DNA from: Chelatococcus sp. YT9
Lineage (GTDB): Bacteria > Pseudomonadota > Alphaproteobacteria > Rhizobiales > Beijerinckiaceae
Reading direction: 5' to 3'
Assembly (NCBI RefSeq): GCF_018398315.1
Contig: NZ_JAHBRW010000001.1
Location: 2,426,501-2,490,500 of the forward strand
Length of the DNA stretch: 64,000 nt
Under the pieces are notes generated by a model, which was given only the letters and a program-made list of their open reading frames with translations, searched no databases and was not told the DNA's origin. This document shows positions 61,226 through 64,000 of this stretch, piece after piece; the first letter of the stretch is position 1, and each line of letters opens with the position of its first letter. Both the position numbers and the translations under genes were made by a program.

Positions 61226-61711
61226 ATGGCCAAAGGTAGATGCTTATATCCACCTCGACGAGGTGGGGCGTCGAGGGCCAAGATGAGTGACGATTTTAGG
61301 ACGCTGAGAGAGGTCGGGGTGGCCGTTGGGGGTGTGCGCCAGCAGATGGCGTTGCAGACCAAGGTGTTTGCTGGCGTCGTCCTCATTGCCTTGGCGGTGT
61401 CGGGCTTTTTCTACACCAAGCTCGATCGGGTTGAGGACTCAACGGCCCGTGTGGAGACGCGCCTTGACGCGATCCAGGCAACCCTGAACGAGATCCGACA
61501 GGACACCCGTCGAACAACTGGCGACCTAGGTGCGATAAAAGGCGTTCTCAAGGTTGCTGACGCGCCGAGTAAAGACGCGTTTCCGGGATACGTGGGCGCC
61601 AAGATCGACAACCCCGCACAAGCGGGCGGGGTCCTGCAGGCGGTGACGGGCAAGCCGGAGATTTGGATATTCTCGAATGATCCGAAGGTGCTGACTGGGA
61701 ATAAGCCGTAG
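61226..61711 (+). CDS. Membrane-anchored coiled-coil protein
   Basis: A 161-aa protein with one transmembrane helix (VFAGVVLIALAVSGFFYTKL) and a periplasmic or cytoplasmic coiled coil (RVEDSTARVETRLDAIQATL). Start 61226 has GAGGTGG upstream; 61283 is an alternative. It begins the cargo block between tube and chaperone genes; function unknown. Confidence 0.55.
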   Translation: MAKGRCLYPPRRGGASRAKMSDDFRTLREVGVAVGGVRQQMALQTKVFAGVVLIALAVSGFFYTKLDRVEDSTARVETRLDAIQATLNEIRQDTRRTTGDLGAIKGVLKVADAPSKDAFPGYVGAKIDNPAQAGGVLQAVTGKPEIWIFSNDPKVLTGNKP

Positions 61712-61809
61712 TCACGGATCTCAGGTTGGCCGCTTTGACGTTGACCCAAAACGGGGAAACGACTACATTGGTTTTTGTACCAAACAGAGCCGCACAGCTC
61801 CGACTATGA

Positions 61810-61841
61810 AAGCCTCAGGTCTTCCACCCTGAGGCTTTTCT
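61810..61841 (+). terminator. Intrinsic terminator
   Basis: AAGCCTCAGG and CCTGAGGCTT form a 10-bp stem with an 8-nt loop followed by TTC; the arms themselves supply A/T tracts on both sides, so it can work in both directions. It ends the plus-strand transcript of the sheath-tube block. Confidence 0.75.
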
Positions 61842-61846
61842 CATAA

Positions 61847-61871
61847 GCGGGGCTCGCTCGATGAGCCCCGC
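61847..61871 (-). terminator. 9-bp hairpin after the tiny peptide gene
   Basis: GCGGGGCTC/GAGCCCCGC with a 7-nt loop, 15 bases past the stop of the minus-strand peptide. Together with the neighbouring 61810-61837 stem it would close a short transcript. Confidence 0.55.
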
Positions 61872-61885
61872 CGATACCTAAGCTG

Positions 61886-61948
61886 CTACGAAAGCAGCGA
61901 GATGATGATCTGAGCGATCATCAACAAGGTATGGATCGTACCAAACAT
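61886..61948 (-). CDS. Tiny hydrophobic peptide (toxin-like)
   Basis: A 20-aa peptide, MFGTIHTLLMIAQIIISLLS, with AAGGAG 11 bases upstream and two hairpins downstream. A short hydrophobic peptide with a strong ribosome-binding site and its own terminator resembles type I toxins or small membrane regulators. No antisense RNA was identified. It could be chance. Confidence 0.4.
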   Translation of the reverse strand: MFGTIHTLLMIAQIIISLLS

Positions 61949-62360
61949 ACCCGTACCGCTCCTTTCTGTTCACCGGGTTAGATTTCCTGCCGACTTCCAC
62001 ACCGACAGGACCCACCGCTCTCGGGATTTGCCATGACGATCGAGCCGCCCTGGTGCGAATCGTTGTCCGAGAACGATCTGCGAACACTCGGGATTTAAAC
62101 AGCAAGTGAGCGTGCCCGGCAAAGCAAAATGCGCTTTCCGTGTAAAGGCTGCGATATTGACGCGTTGCAGAGGAATTACTGTCACGGGATTGACGCTCGC
62201 GCAAAAGCGTGCGTTGCCAAGGCCTTTACGATGCACTGGCTCGTTTTGCCTCCCCCACTCAACGAAGGGAGCGCTTCAATCGAAGGTTCAGCCATGTAAG
62301 AAGCGGTCACCCGCGACGTCCGTGTCGGCGTCATGCCAGACCGGTTCGGCCCGCTTGTCC
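61949..62360. other. Non-coding stretch within the cargo block
   Basis: About 410 bases without a supported gene. Longer frames exist on both strands but have no ribosome-binding site or protein-like composition. It may carry the leader of the tiny peptide gene. Confidence 0.45.
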
Positions 62361-62537
62361 CTACCTCCGACACACCCGCTTCGACTGGCTGACGCTACCG
62401 TCCTTGCAGATGTGCTTGTCGCCGCTGCAGCGGGCGACGCCGCCCTTCTTGCCTGAGCACGGATAATTGCGCGCCTCGGCTGGCACTGCCGCCAGTAACC
62501 CCGCTACCGCGATCGCCGCTAGGATCCCCTTGAACAT
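62361..62537 (-). CDS. Small secreted Cys-rich protein A
   Basis: A 58-aa protein with a signal peptide (FKGILAAIAVAGLLAAVPAE) and a mature part with four cysteines (NYPCSGKKGGVARCSGDKHI, then CKDGSVSQSKRVC). GGGGGAA precedes the ATG. I have seen similar short secreted proteins in Rhizobiales prophages; role unknown. Confidence 0.65.
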   Translation of the reverse strand: MFKGILAAIAVAGLLAAVPAEARNYPCSGKKGGVARCSGDKHICKDGSVSQSKRVCRR

Positions 62538-62545
62538 GATTCCCC

Positions 62546-62764
62546 CTAATCCTCTTCGCCCTCCGGCTCGTGATCGCCCTTTTCGTAGGTGCACCTTGTC
62601 GTTGGCGGGATGCCACATGCCTTGTTGAGCTGCTTCCAGCCGACGCATTTGCCCTTCGCGTCTCTGTAACCTGGCCCGCCCTTGCAGCCGCAGTAGTCGC
62701 ACGACTGTGTGAGGGCGGGGGTGACTATTGCGACGAAAAGTGCTGCGAGCAAAAGCGCGCGCAC
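62546..62764 (-). CDS. Small secreted Cys-rich protein B
   Basis: A 72-aa protein beginning with a signal peptide (MRALLLAALFVAIVTPALTQ) and a compact cysteine cluster (SCDYCGCKGGPGYRD ... GKCVG ... ACGIPPTTRC), ending in an acidic tail. GTG start immediately after the upstream stop codon. Unknown function. Confidence 0.6.
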   Translation of the reverse strand: MRALLLAALFVAIVTPALTQSCDYCGCKGGPGYRDAKGKCVGWKQLNKACGIPPTTRCTYEKGDHEPEGEED

Positions 62765-63367
62765 TTAACGGCGTCGCTTCTTCTGAGGTGGCGGTGTTGG
62801 GACGATCTCAACCGTCCGAGCCAGCACAACGGCGCGCTGGTTGTTCCCGGAGAGCATGTCCTCGTTGATGACGCCTGGAACAAATCGGAGCGTCTTCCGG
62901 CAACTGCTACTGCTGACCTTTTTGACTTCGCCGCACTCGGCCTCGATCGCAGCTTTTTCCGACGGCGGGGTTATTTCGGCAGTGAAAACAACCAGGGGCA
63001 GGTCGCCGTTTGAGATGCAGCGATATTCCTTCACATCCGCGTGGAAACAGCTCATTCGGCGCAATTCGACTGGTTTGCCGATATACTTTCGCGGAGCGAC
63101 GTACATGTCGTCCGGGTCAGAAACCCTATAGACGAGTGGATCTGCCGGCGTCGATATCTCGGTTGTGCTCGCGGTCTTATCTGACCGCGGCTCCGTTTCC
63201 GACCAAGCTGCGGCTAGCGTGTCGAAGCAGGCCAGGCGGTCTTCATCGTCGGTTTTTTCGGCGCACATCCTGATGCCAGCTACCGCTTCCTGAGCAGCGG
63301 CTGGGTTGTGCATTGCGACAAATAGCAAGCCAGCGCCGACCGCGCCAATGGCAGCTTTCCCCCACAT
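62765..63367 (-). CDS. Secreted protein of unknown function
   Basis: A 200-aa protein with signal peptide (IGAVGAGLLFVAMHNPAAAQ) and a motif MCAEKTDDEDRLACFDTLAA that is common in envelope-associated proteins. Later paired cysteines (MSCFHADVKEYRCIS, AECGEVKKVSSSSC) suggest disulfides. It heads a three-gene minus-strand transcript of secreted proteins. Confidence 0.65.
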   Translation of the reverse strand: MWGKAAIGAVGAGLLFVAMHNPAAAQEAVAGIRMCAEKTDDEDRLACFDTLAAAWSETEPRSDKTASTTEISTPADPLVYRVSDPDDMYVAPRKYIGKPVELRRMSCFHADVKEYRCISNGDLPLVVFTAEITPPSEKAAIEAECGEVKKVSSSSCRKTLRFVPGVINEDMLSGNNQRAVVLARTVEIVPTPPPQKKRRR

Positions 63368-63393
63368 CCCCTAATCTCCCCAAAGGTGTATTC

Positions 63394-63648
63394 ATGACCG
63401 ATACAGTCACGGTTCCCCTCTCGCGTCCAATCCAGCATGAAGGCGTCGACCTGTCCAGCCTGACCTTCCGCCCGGCTACTGTGGGAGATCTTATCGAGGG
63501 CGACGGGATTGTTGGCGATACCGCGCGCCTTGCGACGATTCTTGCCTCGATGGCGGGCATTCCCATCGCGGAATTCCGCAAGGTTTCGGCCAAGGATTAC
63601 AATGTCATCATCGACAAGACCGGCGACCTTTGGGGAAACGCCCCATAG
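63394..63648 (+). CDS. Phage tail assembly chaperone (gpE-like)
   Basis: An 84-aa protein with the gp41/gpE-like pattern (VPLSRPIQHEGVDLSSLTFR, TVGDLIEGDGI, ATILASMAGIPIAEFRKVSA). It helps tape measure and tube assemble. The 3' end has a GGGAAAC slippery heptamer in the correct frame, so a longer frameshift product is expected. Confidence 0.85.
   Translation: MTDTVTVPLSRPIQHEGVDLSSLTFRPATVGDLIEGDGIVGDTARLATILASMAGIPIAEFRKVSAKDYNVIIDKTGDLWGNAP
63633..63639 (+). promoter_or_regulatory. Programmed -1 frameshift site
   Basis: The heptamer lies as G GGA AAC in the chaperone frame, the classical X XXY YYZ arrangement. Slippage by -1 continues without a stop through CGC CCC ATA GGG AGG GGG TGG into the ATG at 63660, giving a fused product as in lambda gpG-gpGT and P2 gpE-gpE'. 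Confidence 0.78.
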
Positions 63649-63659
63649 GGAGGGGGTGG

Positions 63660-63794
63660 ATGGACGTTGCCATACTGATTGCGCACGTCCTGCACACCTC
63701 CCTGACTGATGTCGAGGGCATGCCGCTAGACAAGGCGTGGCGCTATCACGAGGGCGCCCTGAAGGTTCTGAAGGCCAAGGCCGGGACGCGATGA
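63660..63794 (+). CDS. Frameshift extension of the tail chaperone (gpE'-like)
   Basis: A 44-aa frame (MDVAILIAHVLHTSLTDVEG, then KAWRYHEGALKVLKAKAGT). More probably it is the C-terminal part of the -1 frameshift product than a free protein; its ATG is preceded by AGGGAGGGGG, so independent initiation is also possible. Confidence 0.65.
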   Translation: MDVAILIAHVLHTSLTDVEGMPLDKAWRYHEGALKVLKAKAGTR

Positions 63795-64000
63795 CCACAA
63801 AAACATCCTCGCTGGTCATCAAACTGATCGACCAGCTCTCCGGCCCATCTAAGAAGGCCGCCGCAGCGCTCGACGGCGTCAACAGGTCCTCGAAGGGGCT
63901 AGATGACGCCAAGAAGCGTGCAGCGGATTTCACCAAGGCTGTCGAGAAATTCGGCAAGACCAAGGACGCCTTTTCCAATGCCAACAAGGCATTCCGCGAG
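63791..64000 (+). CDS. Phage tail tape measure protein (5' end, truncated by the window)
   Basis: The first 70 codons of a tape measure protein (SSLVIKLIDQLSGPSKKAAA, then a long helical Lys/Ala-rich stretch). It overlaps the chaperone extension as ATGA. The protein would set tail length; the rest lies beyond the window. Confidence 0.8.
   Translation, partial: MTTKTSSLVIKLIDQLSGPSKKAAAALDGVNRSSKGLDDAKKRAADFTKAVEKFGKTKDAFSNANKAFRE

Larger units (their letters stand above)
43796..64000. mobile_element. Prophage (left part), running off the window end
   Basis: Integrase next to a tRNA, excisionase-like gene, a run of small overlapping accessory genes, CI-like repressor and antirepressor, recombination genes, then contractile-tail genes. 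The right end lies outside. The early region is fused to a truncated sheath gene, and no lysis, terminase, portal or capsid gene lies between, so the element is probably defective or reduced to a tail particle. Confidence 0.93.

Noticed and set aside
61878-62204. 108-aa minus-strand frame in the cargo block
   Set aside because: It has no ribosome-binding site and overlaps a better-supported 20-codon frame; composition is not protein-like.
43720-64000. Right attachment site within the window
   Set aside because: I searched by eye for a second copy of the tRNA 3' end (GGTTCGAGTCCTGCCGGGCC) and found none, so the prophage continues past 64000.

Overview
The window looks like a chromosomal segment of an alphaproteobacterium of the order Hyphomicrobiales (Rhizobiales). 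The evidence is the high GC content, the trxB-lsrB gene pair, a bacteriophytochrome ending in an HWE-type kinase and receiver, alphaproteobacterial DnaG and RpoD sequences, and the DUF992, DUF982 and ELM1 families. The genus cannot be fixed from the sequence; a Chelatococcus/Bosea-like bacterium is a guess.

Positions 1-43.7 kb are core chromosome. In order they carry uvrB, a heme oxygenase and bacteriophytochrome pair (bphO-bphP), a secreted DUF1800/DUF1501 pair, a SemiSWEET transporter, a PQQ-type sugar dehydrogenase, an aspartate aminotransferase, a secreted DUF992 protein preceded by a short tandem repeat, an EF-G-like GTPase, an acyl-CoA ligase and msrP. Next come a long non-coding gap holding a probable AbcR/alpha-r15-type small RNA, then lsrB, trxB, an ELM1-type gene, an Lrp regulator, greA, carB and carA (separated by four kilobases), a YqeY protein, dnaG, rpoD, a class III cyclase and a TadG-like protein.

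From a tRNA(CAU) gene at 43.72 kb to the end of the window lies a prophage whose far end is outside the window. It runs: integrase and an excisionase-like gene; a long minus-strand block of small accessory genes; a CI-like repressor facing a BRO-type antirepressor; a novel-looking hairpin array; small early genes; an AAA ATPase with a truncated DUF669 gene; then contractile-tail genes (sheath, tube, assembly chaperone with a -1 frameshift site, start of the tape measure). The early module is joined directly to a 5'-truncated tail-sheath gene, so lysis, terminase, portal and capsid genes are absent from the place where they would be expected. This suggests a defective prophage or tailocin-like remnant, unless those genes lie beyond the window.

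The most unusual part is 54.53-56.12 kb. Twelve stem-loop units surround and enter a gene for a protein resembling the C-terminal half of IS110-family transposases. Every unit has a loop of exactly 30 nt with a CGCAACCCA-type motif at loop positions 12-20, C at loop positions 1 and 30, and a purine at position 2. Each is closed by unit-specific arms of 7-16 bp that end in GGC/GCC. Arms differ in sequence between units but stay complementary, and two units lie inside the coding sequence with the motif in different reading frames. Conservation is therefore at the DNA or RNA level. It may be a domesticated transposase with its own hairpin substrates or guide-like RNAs.
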